Assembly: GCF_037095755.1 (NCBI RefSeq)
Contig: NZ_JBAWKJ010000001.1
Coordinates: 1,801,001 to 1,865,000, forward strand
DNA length: 64,000 nt
Source of the DNA: Sphingopyxis sp. CCNWLW2
GTDB taxonomy: Bacteria > Pseudomonadota > Alphaproteobacteria > Sphingomonadales > Sphingomonadaceae
Direction: 5' to 3'
A model generated the notes under the pieces. The model saw nothing but the letters and a program-made list of their open reading frames with translations, had not been told where the DNA came from and did not search any database. Positions within the stretch are counted from its first letter, which is position 1. Every line of letters starts with the position of its first letter. Position numbers and translations under genes: made by a program. This document shows positions 26,446 through 35,020 of the stretch, in pieces.

Positions 26446-27587
26446 TGGCACGCCGGGCCGACGCGCGGCGCGACGCGCCGGCGCTGCGCTTCCTGCTCCT
26501 GTGCGTCGGCGGCTGGATTGCCGTGCGGATCATGGTCGTCTGGAATCCCGCGATAGCGCCGTCGCCCGATGCGGCCACCATGCCTTGGGCGGTGCCGTCA
26601 TCCTTTGCGGTAAGCGACAATGTTTCGGACAGCGCGCCGCGCGTTGCCGCCGCGCCGATGCGTGCCGCGCCGCCGCTGCGTGTGCGCGCGTCGCATAGTT
26701 CCGCCGCGCCGGGCGAGCGATCGGCGGATGAGCTGCTCTCGCGGGGGGAAGAGCCGGTTTCGGGCGGCTTTGGCGGCGATCGTCACACCCTTCGGCTGGT
26801 CCTGATAGCGCGGCTGTTGCCGCCAATCCCCGGCGGCGGCGCACGCTCGGCGCTTGGCGCGGGCGGGCCGGCATGGTCTTCGTTGGCACCCGCCGCCCGC
26901 GCCGAACCGGGGCAGGGCAAGCCGTTCTGGCTGCGGCGACAGCTTTCGAGCTGGTCGCTCGGCAGCTGGCTCTATCTGCGCGAAGGATCGGGGAATGCGC
27001 CCGAAACCATCGGCGGCGCGAGCCAACTCGGCGGCAGTCAGGCCGGGCTTCGCCTTGCCCATGGTTTCGGCGATACCGGCCGACTCCGCGCCTATGGACG
27101 CGCGACGATCGCGGTGCAGCGGCCGCAGCAGCGCGAGCTTGCGTTCGGCCTCGCCTTTGCCCCGCTTGCGCAGCTGCCGGTCGATCTCGCGATCGAACAA
27201 CGCGTTGCGGCAGGGAAAGAGGGACGGTCCGCGCTTGCCATGATGGCGAGCGGCGGCGTCTCGGACGTCGCGCTTCCTGCGGATTTCCGGCTCGATGCTT
27301 ATGCGCAGGCGGGCATCGTCGGAACGCGGCGGCGCGACGGTTTTGCCGATGCGGCGATTGTCGTCGATCGCCGCCTTGGTTCCGAAAAAACATCCTTGCG
27401 CCTGGGCGCGCTCGCGGCGGGGGCGGTGCAGCCGGGCGCGGCGCGCGTCGATGTCGGTCCGCGGCTGACGCTCCGCCTGCCGGATGTGGGCGAGGGCAGC
27501 CGCATCGCGCTCGACTGGCGTCAGCGCGTCGCGGGCGATGCGCGCCCCGAAAGCGGCCTTGCCCTGACCCTCGCCAGCGACTTCTGA
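26445..27587 (+). CDS. Putative outer-membrane partner of the NfrB-like enzyme (NfrA C-terminal-like)
   Basis: A 380-residue protein overlapping the glycosyltransferase stop by one base (TGATG). One N-terminal hydrophobic segment (RFLLLCVGGWIAVRIMVVW) is followed by a low-complexity Ala/Pro region to about residue 125. The rest (about 150-380) is a series of alternating amphipathic strands ending in Phe (LTLASDF), as in outer-membrane beta-barrels. By position and pattern it may replace NfrA as the export pore, but without NfrA's long TPR region. The homology is suggestive, not proven. Confidence 0.6.
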   Translation: MARRADARRDAPALRFLLLCVGGWIAVRIMVVWNPAIAPSPDAATMPWAVPSSFAVSDNVSDSAPRVAAAPMRAAPPLRVRASHSSAAPGERSADELLSRGEEPVSGGFGGDRHTLRLVLIARLLPPIPGGGARSALGAGGPAWSSLAPAARAEPGQGKPFWLRRQLSSWSLGSWLYLREGSGNAPETIGGASQLGGSQAGLRLAHGFGDTGRLRAYGRATIAVQRPQQRELAFGLAFAPLAQLPVDLAIEQRVAAGKEGRSALAMMASGGVSDVALPADFRLDAYAQAGIVGTRRRDGFADAAIVVDRRLGSEKTSLRLGALAAGAVQPGAARVDVGPRLTLRLPDVGEGSRIALDWRQRVAGDARPESGLALTLASDF

Positions 27588-27692
27588 TCTTCGGAAAATT
27601 TAGCCGCCGCGGCCGATTCCCCACGCCGAAAAAATGGTCTAGGGTCCTTGGAATCGGCGCGGTTCCAGCGCCGCTGAGCGCAATCGGGGCCC

Positions 27693-28601
27693 ATGGACCT
27701 TTACCTTCCTGTCGCCAATCTGTCGGTCAATGCGCTGGTCATCATCCTGCTCGGTGGCGGGGTGGGTTTCCTGTCGGGCATGTTCGGCGTCGGCGGCGGT
27801 TTCCTGACCACGCCTTTGCTGATCTTCTACGGCATCCCGCCGACGGTTGCCGCGGCGTCGGCAGCGACGCAGGTGACGGGCGCGAGCGTGTCGGGCGTGA
27901 TGGCGCATCTCGAGCGCGACGGGGTCGATTTGCGCATGGGCTGGGTGCTCGTCGCGGGCGGGCTTCTCGGATCGCTAATCGGCGCCGGGCTGTTCGAACT
28001 GCTCACCGCCTGGGGCCAGATCGATACGGTGATCAACATCCTCTATGTCGCTTTGCTCGGCACCGTGGGCACCTTCATGGGGCGCGAGGCGTGGGGCAGC
28101 TACCGCGCCGCGCAGACGGGATTGCCCGCACCCGCGCGCAAGCGGCGTCATCACCCGATGGTCGCGAACCTGCCGATGCGCTGGCGCTTCTATCGGTCGG
28201 GCCTCTATATTTCGCCGCTCGCCCCGCTGCTGCTCGGCATGGTCGGGGGTGTGCTGACGATGCTGCTCGGCGTCGGCGGCGGCTTCATCATGGTGCCCGC
28301 GATGCTCTATCTGCTCGGCATGGGGACGCAGGTGGTCGTCGGCACGTCGCTGTTTCAGATATTGTTCGTGACGATCGCGACGACGATGGTCCACGCGCTG
28401 ACCACCGGCGCGGTCGATATCGTGCTCGCGGGGCTGCTGCTGCTCGGCAGCGTGATCGGCGCGCAAGTCGGCGCGCGCTTCGCGCAAAAGGTGAAGCCCG
28501 AATATCTGCGCATGGCGCTCGCCGCGATCGTGCTGCTCGTCGCGCTGCGCATGGGGGTCGACCTCTTCATCCGTCCCGACGAAATCTACACGGTGCAATG
28601 A
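27693..28601 (+). CDS. TauE/SafE-family anion exporter
   Basis: A 302-residue membrane protein with about eight transmembrane segments in two repeats. Each repeat contains the family's glycine motif: GVGFLSGMFGVGGGFLTTPL near the N-terminus and MLLGVGGGFIMVPAMLYL in the second half. Members export sulfite, sulfonates or related anions. The stop overlaps the start of the TIGR02186-type gene (ATGA); that partnership is widespread in alphaproteobacteria and suggests the two act together. Confidence 0.9.
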   Translation: MDLYLPVANLSVNALVIILLGGGVGFLSGMFGVGGGFLTTPLLIFYGIPPTVAAASAATQVTGASVSGVMAHLERDGVDLRMGWVLVAGGLLGSLIGAGLFELLTAWGQIDTVINILYVALLGTVGTFMGREAWGSYRAAQTGLPAPARKRRHHPMVANLPMRWRFYRSGLYISPLAPLLLGMVGGVLTMLLGVGGGFIMVPAMLYLLGMGTQVVVGTSLFQILFVTIATTMVHALTTGAVDIVLAGLLLLGSVIGAQVGARFAQKVKPEYLRMALAAIVLLVALRMGVDLFIRPDEIYTVQ

Positions 28602-29368
28602 GCGCGCCGCGCGCCTTGCTCCTGTCGCTCGCGGCGCTGCTGCTGCCTACGGCCGCCCATGCGGCCGATCCGCGGCTGGTGCCCGATGTGTCGAGCCGCG
28701 CGATCGATATCCAGTACAGCTTTACCGGCGAGGAACTGCTGCTGTTCGGTGCGATCCTCTACCCCGGCCAGCGCCTGCCCGACGACCGCGCCGACATCGT
28801 CGTCGTGCTGAAAGGCCCGGTGCGGCCGATCGTGCTGCGCGAAAAGCGGCGTGTCGCGGGTATATGGGTCAATGCCAGCAGCATTCGCCTGCGCACATCT
28901 CCGGGCTTTTACGCGATCGGCTCGTCGCGCCCGATCGACAAGCTGGTCGACGAGCGGACCGCGGCGATCTTCGAACTCGGCCTCGCCAATCTGTCGATGT
29001 CGCCAAGCGGATTTTCGGAGGCGAAGACGCTCGAGCGGTTCGAGGCGGGGCTGACCGATCTCTATCGCCGCTCGGGCCTTTTCGTTGAAAATCCCGCCGC
29101 GGTCGAAATCACCGAAGGCGTTCTCTATCGTGCGCGCATCCCGGTGCCGGCGCGCGTTCCTGTCGGCACCTACCGCGCCGAAACCTATTTGATCAGCCGT
29201 GGGCGCGTGCTCGCGGTCGCGTCGCGCGATGTCCAGATCCGCAAGGCCGGGTTCGAACGCTTCGTCGCGCTCGCGGCGCAGCGGCACGGCTTTCTGTACG
29301 GCCTGTCGGCCGTGCTCCTGTCGCTGGTGCTCGGTTACGGGGCTTCGGCTATTTTCCGCCGCCGCTAG
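28598..29368 (+). CDS. TIGR02186-family membrane-anchored periplasmic protein
   Basis: A 256-residue protein: signal peptide (LLLSLAALLLPTAAHA), a periplasmic domain of ~200 residues starting DPRLVPDVSSRAIDIQYSFT, and a C-terminal membrane helix (FLYGLSAVLLSLVLGYGASA) with a basic tail. This layout matches the conserved protein found next to TauE/SafE exporters. The ATG at 28598 overlaps the exporter stop, showing coupling. A longer in-frame reading upstream runs through the exporter gene and is not coding. The biochemical role is unknown; it may be a periplasmic accessory of the exporter. Confidence 0.85.
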   Translation: MSAPRALLLSLAALLLPTAAHAADPRLVPDVSSRAIDIQYSFTGEELLLFGAILYPGQRLPDDRADIVVVLKGPVRPIVLREKRRVAGIWVNASSIRLRTSPGFYAIGSSRPIDKLVDERTAAIFELGLANLSMSPSGFSEAKTLERFEAGLTDLYRRSGLFVENPAAVEITEGVLYRARIPVPARVPVGTYRAETYLISRGRVLAVASRDVQIRKAGFERFVALAAQRHGFLYGLSAVLLSLVLGYGASAIFRRR

Positions 29369-29438
29369 CTATCATTCACGGCCTATTTACCCTCAGCTGC
29401 GATACCCGGCCGGGGACCACAATAGGCGGGGCGGATAC

Positions 29439-31151
29439 ATGGACATGCAGGGCGGCGGATTCAACGCCGGGGATTTGACCGCGGCACAGCATGTTCGGCT
29501 GGCCGGCGGCGGCGTAGCGGCACCGGTTGCGACGGTAACCAACCATCATCGCGACGACCTGATGATCGGCGAAGTCGTCGACATTTCGGGATCGGCCTCG
29601 CGCATCCTGCTCGACGCCGCGGTGATCGGCAAATTGTCTTCGTCCAGCGATTCCGCCGTGGCGATGGCGGGGCAGGTCGGGGCGCAGGTCAAGGTGCGTG
29701 TCGGCAATATCTGGCTGATCGCCAGCATCCGCGACCAGCAGCTGCACGAACGCGGCGAGGGGCTGATCCTCGCGACGATCGACTTCCTTGGCGAAGGCGA
29801 AGAAGAAAAGATCACCGGCCGCATTCACAATTTCCGCCGCGGCGTCACCCGCTACCCGATCCCGGGCAGCCAGGTTTTTGCGGCGACCAGCGCCGATCTC
29901 AAGCAGATCTACGCCGCCGACGAGCGCGCGCATGTCGAAATCGGGACCGTCTATCCGACCAAGGATATTCGCGGGTCGCTTTATGTCGACGCGATGCTCG
30001 GCAAGCATTTCGCGCTGCTCGGGTCGACCGGTACGGGTAAATCGACCAGCGCGGCGCTGATTCTTCACAAGATCTGCGAACTCGCGCCGCAGGGCCATAT
30101 CGTGATGATCGATCCGCACGGCGAATATTCGGCGGCATTCAAGGGTATCGGCGCGCTGTTCGACGTCGACAACCTCGCCATGCCCTATTGGCTGATGAAC
30201 TTCGAGGAACATTGCGAAGTGTTCGTTACCGCCGAGGGCCGCGACCGTCAGGCCGATTGCGACGTGCTCGCGCGCTGCCTGCTCCAGGCGCGCACAAAGA
30301 ACCGGCTGGCCGAAGGCATGACGAAGATCACGGTCGACTCTCCGATCCCCTATCTGCTCTCCGACCTGCTCAACATTCTGCAAAACGAGATGGGCAAGCT
30401 CGACAAGGCGACGTCGAGCGCTCCGTTCATGCGCATCAAGGGCAAGATCGAGGAAATGCGCGCCGACCCGCGCTATAATTTCATGTTCTCGGGCATGCTC
30501 GTCGCCGACACGATGACGAGTTTCATCGGCAAAATTTTCCGCCTGCCGTCGGACGGCCGGCCGATCTCGATCATCGACGTGTCGGGCGTGCCCAGCGACA
30601 TTACCGGCGTCGTTGTCGCGGTGCTTTCACGCCTGACCTTCGACTATGCGATCTGGTCGCGCGGCGAGCCGCAGCGCCCGATCCTGCTCGTCTGCGAAGA
30701 AGCCCACCGTTACATCCCGTCCAAGGATACCGGGCAGGGGCAGGCGGTGCGCAAAATCCTCGAACGGATTGCCAAGGAAGGCCGTAAATACGGCGTGTCT
30801 CTCGGCCTGATCACTCAGCGCCCGTCGGACCTTGCCGAGGGCGTGCTGTCGCAGTGCGGCACGATCATCTCGATGCGCCTCAACAACGAACGCGATCAGC
30901 ATTTCGTGAAGGCCGCGATGCCCGAAGGCGCGCGCGGTTTCATCGATTCGATCCCGGCGCTGCGTAACCGCGAATGCATCGTCTGCGGCGAGGGCGTGTC
31001 GATCCCGATCCGCGTCTATCTCGACACCCTCGAAGAGGAAAAGCGGCCGGCATCGAGCGATCCGCTCTTCTCGAAACTGTGGCGCGAAACCGGCGGCGAG
31101 GCGGAAATCCTCGAGCGCGTCGTCAAGCGCTGGCGCAGCCAGGGGCGGTAA
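29439..31151 (+). CDS. HerA-like hexameric ATPase (DUF87/FtsK-fold)
   Basis: A 570-residue protein. The N-terminal ~130 residues form a HAS-barrel-like beta domain (LMIGEVVDISGSASRILLD). Walker A is GSTGTGKS (195-202, Lys201), followed by IVMIDPHGEYSAAF. Walker B is PILLVCEEAHRYIP, and the downstream QRPSDLAEGVLSQCGTIISM is the HerA sensor region. HerA translocases normally work with the nuclease NurA in DNA end resection, but no NurA-like gene is adjacent here. It starts 70 bp after the TIGR02186 gene. Confidence 0.85.
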   Translation: MDMQGGGFNAGDLTAAQHVRLAGGGVAAPVATVTNHHRDDLMIGEVVDISGSASRILLDAAVIGKLSSSSDSAVAMAGQVGAQVKVRVGNIWLIASIRDQQLHERGEGLILATIDFLGEGEEEKITGRIHNFRRGVTRYPIPGSQVFAATSADLKQIYAADERAHVEIGTVYPTKDIRGSLYVDAMLGKHFALLGSTGTGKSTSAALILHKICELAPQGHIVMIDPHGEYSAAFKGIGALFDVDNLAMPYWLMNFEEHCEVFVTAEGRDRQADCDVLARCLLQARTKNRLAEGMTKITVDSPIPYLLSDLLNILQNEMGKLDKATSSAPFMRIKGKIEEMRADPRYNFMFSGMLVADTMTSFIGKIFRLPSDGRPISIIDVSGVPSDITGVVVAVLSRLTFDYAIWSRGEPQRPILLVCEEAHRYIPSKDTGQGQAVRKILERIAKEGRKYGVSLGLITQRPSDLAEGVLSQCGTIISMRLNNERDQHFVKAAMPEGARGFIDSIPALRNRECIVCGEGVSIPIRVYLDTLEEEKRPASSDPLFSKLWRETGGEAEILERVVKRWRSQGR

Positions 31152-31168
31152 AGAACCACCCACCAACT

Positions 31169-31250
31169 TCCGTTCGCATCGAGCGAAGTCGAGATGCCCC
31201 TCGGTCATGCACGCCTTCGGGGTGTCTCGACTTCGCTCGACACGAACGGA
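31169..31250. repeat. Intergenic palindromic repeat, type C (copy 1)
   Basis: Arms TCCGTTCGCATCGAGCGAAG and CTTCGCTCGACACGAACGGA form a long imperfect inverted repeat around a short centre. It sits between the converging herA-like and VOC genes, 17 bp after the former's stop. A second copy is at 43152-43235. Probably a bidirectional terminator and part of a dispersed family. Confidence 0.8.
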
Positions 31251-31255
31251 TAGGG

Positions 31256-31642
31256 TCAGATTTGCGGCGGCTCCCACAATTCGATCGGGTTGCCCTCGGG
31301 ATCGTGCACCCGCGCAAACCGCCCGACTGCGGGGTCGTCCCACTCGTCCTTGGTGATGATTTCGTCGCCCGCTTCGCGAAACGGCGCCAGCACCGCGTCG
31401 AGATCGTCGACGCGCAGGTTCAGCATATGCTGGCGGTCGGCGGGAAAATAGTCGGTGTCGGCTTTGAACGGTGCGAAAACGAGCGGCCCAGCGGTCACAT
31501 TCCACACCCATTGGTTCGGCGGCACGCTCTCGTCGGCGCTGCATCCGCCTCCCACGCCCAACCGCTCGCGATACCAGGCGTTCAGCGCGTCGGGGTCGCG
31601 TGCCCGGAAAAACAGTCCACCGATGCCTTTGACATGCCCCAT
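31256..31642 (-). CDS. VOC-superfamily (glyoxalase/bleomycin resistance fold) protein
   Basis: A 128-residue single VOC module pair: GIGGLFFRARDPDALNAWYR opens the first beta-alpha-beta-beta-beta unit, and LRVDDLDAVLAPFREAGDEI opens the second, ending DPEGNPIELWEPP, where the Glu is a usual metal ligand. The family includes glyoxalase I, dioxygenases and antibiotic-binding proteins; substrate cannot be inferred. It is close to the type C repeat and convergent with the ATPase gene. Confidence 0.87.
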   Translation of the reverse strand: MGHVKGIGGLFFRARDPDALNAWYRERLGVGGGCSADESVPPNQWVWNVTAGPLVFAPFKADTDYFPADRQHMLNLRVDDLDAVLAPFREAGDEIITKDEWDDPAVGRFARVHDPEGNPIELWEPPQI

Positions 31643-31685
31643 GATGGCCTCCTGCCCGTGAAGCGGGCAGCCTAAGCCGTTTGCG

Positions 31686-32840
31686 TCACTGTTTCCACTC
31701 TCCGCTGCCGCGGAACTCTTCGCGGACCTGGCCCGACTGGTTCAGCCGCGGATCGGCATAGGTCGGCGTAACCGGAGGCGCGACGGGCGGCGGCGCAACG
31801 GCAGCGGCAGGGGCGGGGGTCATCGTTCCGGGCAGCGGCGCGGCGGCTACATCGGGCAATGGCGCGGCGGCGCCGGTGAGCATCGGCGCCGGACCGGCGC
31901 CGGGCGGCAGACCCTGACCCTTCAGGATCGCGAGCTGCTGCGCGAGCGGCAGATAGGGGCCGGGCACCGGCTCGCGGCCGAGATAGGGCGCGCGAAACGC
32001 GTCGGGCATGCCCCAGCGTCCGCGCCAGCGGTGGAAGATATGCGCGCCGACGATATTGGTCATCACCAGGCTCTTGCCCCAGCGCGGCCAGATCGCCTGC
32101 GTGTGATAATGCGTCGCGAGGCCCACCTTGGGAAAGACATAGCCGCCGAGAGCCGCCGACGCGATGCGGCTCGCGCGCAGCCAGTTGGGCTTGCTGGGGC
32201 TCCGCGCCATCGCGCCGTCGCAGCTGAAGGTGAACTGGCACACGCCCGCGCGCTGCGATCCCTGGAAAACGACGCCGCACACGGTGTTGGGAAAGCTCGG
32301 GTGGCGGACGCGGTTGATCACCGTCTGCGCGACGCCGCGCATCCCGTCGTCGGTTTCGGACGCTGCCTCGTAATAGATGGCGGCGGTCAGGCAATAATGC
32401 GCGCGCTCGCGGTCGAGCGCGGTGACGCCGCGGAATATATAGGATTTGGCGGGCGGCCCGACAAAGGCTTCCTCGCGCAGCAGCGCCGGATCGGCGGGCG
32501 GCAGCGCGGCCGCGTCGCCATAACCGACGCTGTCGGGGTTCGGCAGCGTCGGGTCGATTTTCAGCGCGTCCGCATAATCCTCGGCATTCATAATCGCCCA
32601 GCGTTCGGGATCATAAGTGCGAAAATTCAGCGGCACCGACACGCTATACGGTCCGAAGAAAGTGGGCGCACGAAACTGACCGCTCGACAGTAGGAAGGCG
32701 AGGCACGCGACCGCGACCACCGCGACGATCGCTGCCCAGAAGGCACGCCCCGGCCCCGCCGGTTTTTCCGGCATCGGGTCGCGCCACGTCGAGCGGGCGG
32801 CCAGGGACAGTTCGGGCTTCATTCGCGCATCAAATTCCAT
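31686..32840 (-). CDS. SleB-type cell wall hydrolase, membrane anchored
   Basis: A 384-residue protein with one N-terminal membrane helix (about 33-54: AFWAAIVAVVAVACLAFLL) and a periplasmic hydrolase domain of the SleB/Hydrolase_2 family: CLTAAIYYEAASETDDGMRG with the catalytic Glu, INRVRHPSFPNTVCGVVFQG, and CQFTFSCDG. The last ~90 residues are Pro/Ala-rich and disordered. The enzyme is expected to cleave peptidoglycan glycan strands. Start 32840 has GGAG just upstream; in-frame ATGs at 32822 and 32774 would keep the membrane helix. Confidence 0.85.
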   Translation of the reverse strand: MEFDARMKPELSLAARSTWRDPMPEKPAGPGRAFWAAIVAVVAVACLAFLLSSGQFRAPTFFGPYSVSVPLNFRTYDPERWAIMNAEDYADALKIDPTLPNPDSVGYGDAAALPPADPALLREEAFVGPPAKSYIFRGVTALDRERAHYCLTAAIYYEAASETDDGMRGVAQTVINRVRHPSFPNTVCGVVFQGSQRAGVCQFTFSCDGAMARSPSKPNWLRASRIASAALGGYVFPKVGLATHYHTQAIWPRWGKSLVMTNIVGAHIFHRWRGRWGMPDAFRAPYLGREPVPGPYLPLAQQLAILKGQGLPPGAGPAPMLTGAAAPLPDVAAAPLPGTMTPAPAAAVAPPPVAPPVTPTYADPRLNQSGQVREEFRGSGEWKQ

Positions 32841-32990
32841 CGCTCCGCCCGCCGCCGATTCGCGTGGACGGGTGTCAGCCCACCTTATACGCTGAAACGC
32901 CAACAAAATGTTGCAATGGCTGTGCGGCGGGTTTGCGGTGGAACAGGCAAAGCGGCGGAGCTTAAGCGACGGACAGGTTTGTGGACGTCG

Positions 32991-33590
32991 TCATTCCTTC
33001 GTTCCGCATGTCGCAATCCGCTCGCGCGTTGCCGCGTCCACCAGCTCGCGTATCTGAAAAAGCAGAGGGTGCCGGACGGTATGCTGCGCGCCATAGGTCA
33101 GGTTAAACGCATAGTCGAAATCGGCGGCGTTCCGTCCGATGAGGTGCTGGAGCATCGTCTCCAGCTTGTCGAACCCCTTGACCATTCGGGCTTCGGGCGT
33201 CGTGCCGCCGCTATACTCGTCCCACAGGCCGAGGATTTCGCCGCGCAGATCGTCGGGCAGCGGCGCGCATAATGTCTCGAGATCCGCGCGCTCGCGCGCC
33301 GCTCGGCCGTCGTCGGGACTTTGGCATGTGGCCGGGACGTCCCCCGAAATCGCTTCGCCCAGGTCGTGGACGAGGCAGAGCCTGAGCAGCTTCAGTCGGT
33401 CATAATCTGCCAGTTCGCGGTCGAACAGCATCACCATCAGGCAGAGCCGCCAGCTATGCTCGGCTGTGCTTTCGGCGCGGCCGTTCGATGTAATCCCGCT
33501 GCGCAGCGTGTCCTTCAGCTTTTCGGCCGTCTGCAGAAAGTCGATGATCGCGGCGAGGCGCGACGGGGCGATGGCATAGGGTGTCGTCAT
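32991..33590 (-). CDS. HD-domain phosphohydrolase (YfbR/HDDC2-like nucleotidase)
   Basis: A 199-residue protein. RAESTAEHSWRLCLMVMLFD holds the first His, and LRLCLVHDLGEAISGDVPA is the HD motif with Glu/Asp metal ligands, the pattern of YfbR-type 5'-deoxynucleotidases. The C-terminal half (ARMVKGFDKLETMLQHLIGR) carries the last Asp ligand. Probable role is removal of phosphate from deoxynucleoside monophosphates. It lies 47 bp after the HTH regulator gene on the same strand and could share its transcript. Confidence 0.87.
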   Translation of the reverse strand: MTTPYAIAPSRLAAIIDFLQTAEKLKDTLRSGITSNGRAESTAEHSWRLCLMVMLFDRELADYDRLKLLRLCLVHDLGEAISGDVPATCQSPDDGRAARERADLETLCAPLPDDLRGEILGLWDEYSGGTTPEARMVKGFDKLETMLQHLIGRNAADFDYAFNLTYGAQHTVRHPLLFQIRELVDAATRERIATCGTKE

Positions 33591-33637
33591 GCGGCAAGGC
33601 TAACCGGCGGGATCGCCGACACAAGCCGCCGAATAAT

Positions 33638-34201
33638 TTATGCGGCGCCGTCCTGGACCAGCCGCGCAAAGCTGCCGTCCGAAAGCGGCATTCGTGTGTA
33701 GCGAAGGCGGCCGGCGGCGATCGTGAGTTCGTCGAAATCCGCATATTCAGTATCGACGATGACCGCGGGCGCGACCGGTTCGTACCAGCCGAGCGCGTCC
33801 AGCGCCGCCTCGCCCTCTGCGATGCCCGGCGAGGCGAATCGCCACAGCGACTTTCCGGCCAGTTCCTCAACCCCGACCCGCCAGCCGGCGATCCGCGCCG
33901 GCGAAGCGGCGAAAAGCCGATGCGTCAGGTCGCAGATCAAATGTACCGGCTGCGGCGATTGACGCACAAGGTTGAGCAAGGCGCTGTCGGCCGCCGAGTT
34001 GGGTCGCGCTGCGAGGAGGCGCGTCAGCCGATCCTCTTCGGTTGTCCCGGGGGTCAGCAGGCCCGCCTCCCACCGCGACACCGTCGTTTGCGAGACGCCC
34101 ATTTCGCCCGCCAGCGCCGACTGCTTGATGCGATTGAGCGCGCGCCAGCGCCGCAGCGATGCGCCCAGATGGTCGCGGCATGGCAGTACGGCATGGGTCA
34201 C
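33638..34201 (-). CDS. XRE-family helix-turn-helix regulator with a PAS-like C-terminal half
   Basis: A 187-residue protein. Residues ~11-65 form a Cro/C1-type HTH: LGASLRRWRALNRIKQSALA then MGVSQTTVSRWEAG. The C-terminal 120 residues (VHLICDLTHRLFAASPARIA ... FDELTIAAGRLRYTRMPLSD) resemble a PAS-like sensory module. DNA targets are unknown; the gene may regulate its HD-domain neighbour or the small gene upstream. Confidence 0.8.
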   Translation of the reverse strand: MTHAVLPCRDHLGASLRRWRALNRIKQSALAGEMGVSQTTVSRWEAGLLTPGTTEEDRLTRLLAARPNSAADSALLNLVRQSPQPVHLICDLTHRLFAASPARIAGWRVGVEELAGKSLWRFASPGIAEGEAALDALGWYEPVAPAVIVDTEYADFDELTIAAGRLRYTRMPLSDGSFARLVQDGAA

Positions 34202-34240
34202 GCAGCAAGCATAGCGCCGAAGACCCGCCGCTGGAACGGC

Positions 34241-34462
34241 CTAGTTGGGCAAATGCGGAATGGTGGGCTGGGCGGCCAGCGGCGCGGGGCTCGCCGGTTC
34301 AGCGAAATATTTGCTCATGCCGCGGCGCGCGCGATAGGCGTCGATGCGGTCGGCATAATGGCCGGGCAGGTCGAAATCGGCATGGCGCGCGCTGGCGCCG
34401 TGCAGGGGACGGGTGGCCATCAGGGCCATCTGGTGCCGGTAGAAAAGCTCGTTCATATCCAT
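34241..34462 (-). CDS. Small hypothetical protein (73 aa)
   Basis: Encodes MDMNELFYRHQMALMATRPL and on, a His- and Arg-rich helical N-terminal half with a Pro/Ala-rich tail (ASPAPLAAQPTIPHLPN). AAGGA lies 6 bases before ATG 34462; a second ATG follows two codons later. It sits 93 bp downstream of cspA on the same strand. Codon use looks like the neighbours, so I treat it as real. I recognise no family, although the RHQMALM motif suggests a conserved short helix. Confidence 0.65.
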   Translation of the reverse strand: MDMNELFYRHQMALMATRPLHGASARHADFDLPGHYADRIDAYRARRGMSKYFAEPASPAPLAAQPTIPHLPN

Positions 34463-34555
34463 AGGATGTTCCTTGGGTAACTGCGCGAGCATGGTGCCCG
34501 AACGATCGGCGAATGGTCCGGCCCGGCGCCCGATGAGCGCCAGGCCGGATTTCAT

Positions 34556-34762
34556 TCATGCAGGCTGAAGATTGACAGCCGAGGTCTTGCCGCGCTGGTC
34601 GGTTTCCAGCTCGTAAGAAACGCGCTGTTCCTTGTTCAGCGTCGCCATTCCGGCGCGCTCGACAGCGCTGATGTGGACGAAGCTGTCGCCCGAGCCATCT
34701 TCATTGGCAATGAAACCATAGCCTTTGTCGCTGTTGAAGAATTTTACGGTGCCGATGGGCAT
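34556..34762 (-). CDS. cspA: Cold-shock-domain protein (CspA family)
   Basis: A 68-residue single cold-shock domain that binds single-stranded RNA or DNA. RNP1 is KGYGFIANE and RNP2 is SFVHIS; it starts MPIGTVKFFNSDKGYGF. Members act as RNA chaperones and may be induced by cold or stationary phase. AAAGGAAA precedes the ATG. A leader of over 100 bases appears likely, as in other cold-shock genes, because the probable promoter is near 34890-34930. Confidence 0.93.
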   Translation of the reverse strand: MPIGTVKFFNSDKGYGFIANEDGSGDSFVHISAVERAGMATLNKEQRVSYELETDQRGKTSAVNLQPA

Positions 34763-34900
34763 GGGTGTTTCCTTTCACGAAAACAGGGAATCCTCCGGCA
34801 AAAGCACCGGCGGAGCTGGTAGCGCGTGAAGGGAAGTATCCGCCCAAAGGCATCAAATTTCCGTCGCAGGCGACGTTAGCCAAATTACATTGAAATTATT

Positions 34901-34927
34901 TTGCCAAAAAGTCAAGGTTTTTGGCAA
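34901..34927. promoter_or_regulatory. 10-bp inverted repeat around a -35-like TTGACT upstream of cspA
   Basis: TTGCCAAAAA (34901-34910) and TTTTTGGCAA (34918-34927) are perfect inverted repeats with a 7-base centre. On the minus strand that centre reads CCTTGAC, giving TTGACT as a possible -35 for cspA. A -10 is less clear (TGTAAT lies 20 bases further on). It could be a repressor site or a leader hairpin. The rest of the 258-bp gap (34763-35020) shows only an AT-rich stretch beside it. Confidence 0.4.
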
Positions 34928-35020
34928 TTTCCGTAATTCTCCGCTGTTTACGAAGGAAATATTCGAGCGGAATTTACCCGGCGCAGCCGATATCGAATAT
35001 CCTGCCGTGCCCAGCCCGAT

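Noticed and set aside
26873..28597. In-frame upstream extension of the TIGR02186 gene (would give about 830 codons)
   Set aside because: It runs through the glycosyltransferase partner and TauE/SafE genes in a non-coding frame and is Arg-rich; the signal peptide at 28598 marks the true start.
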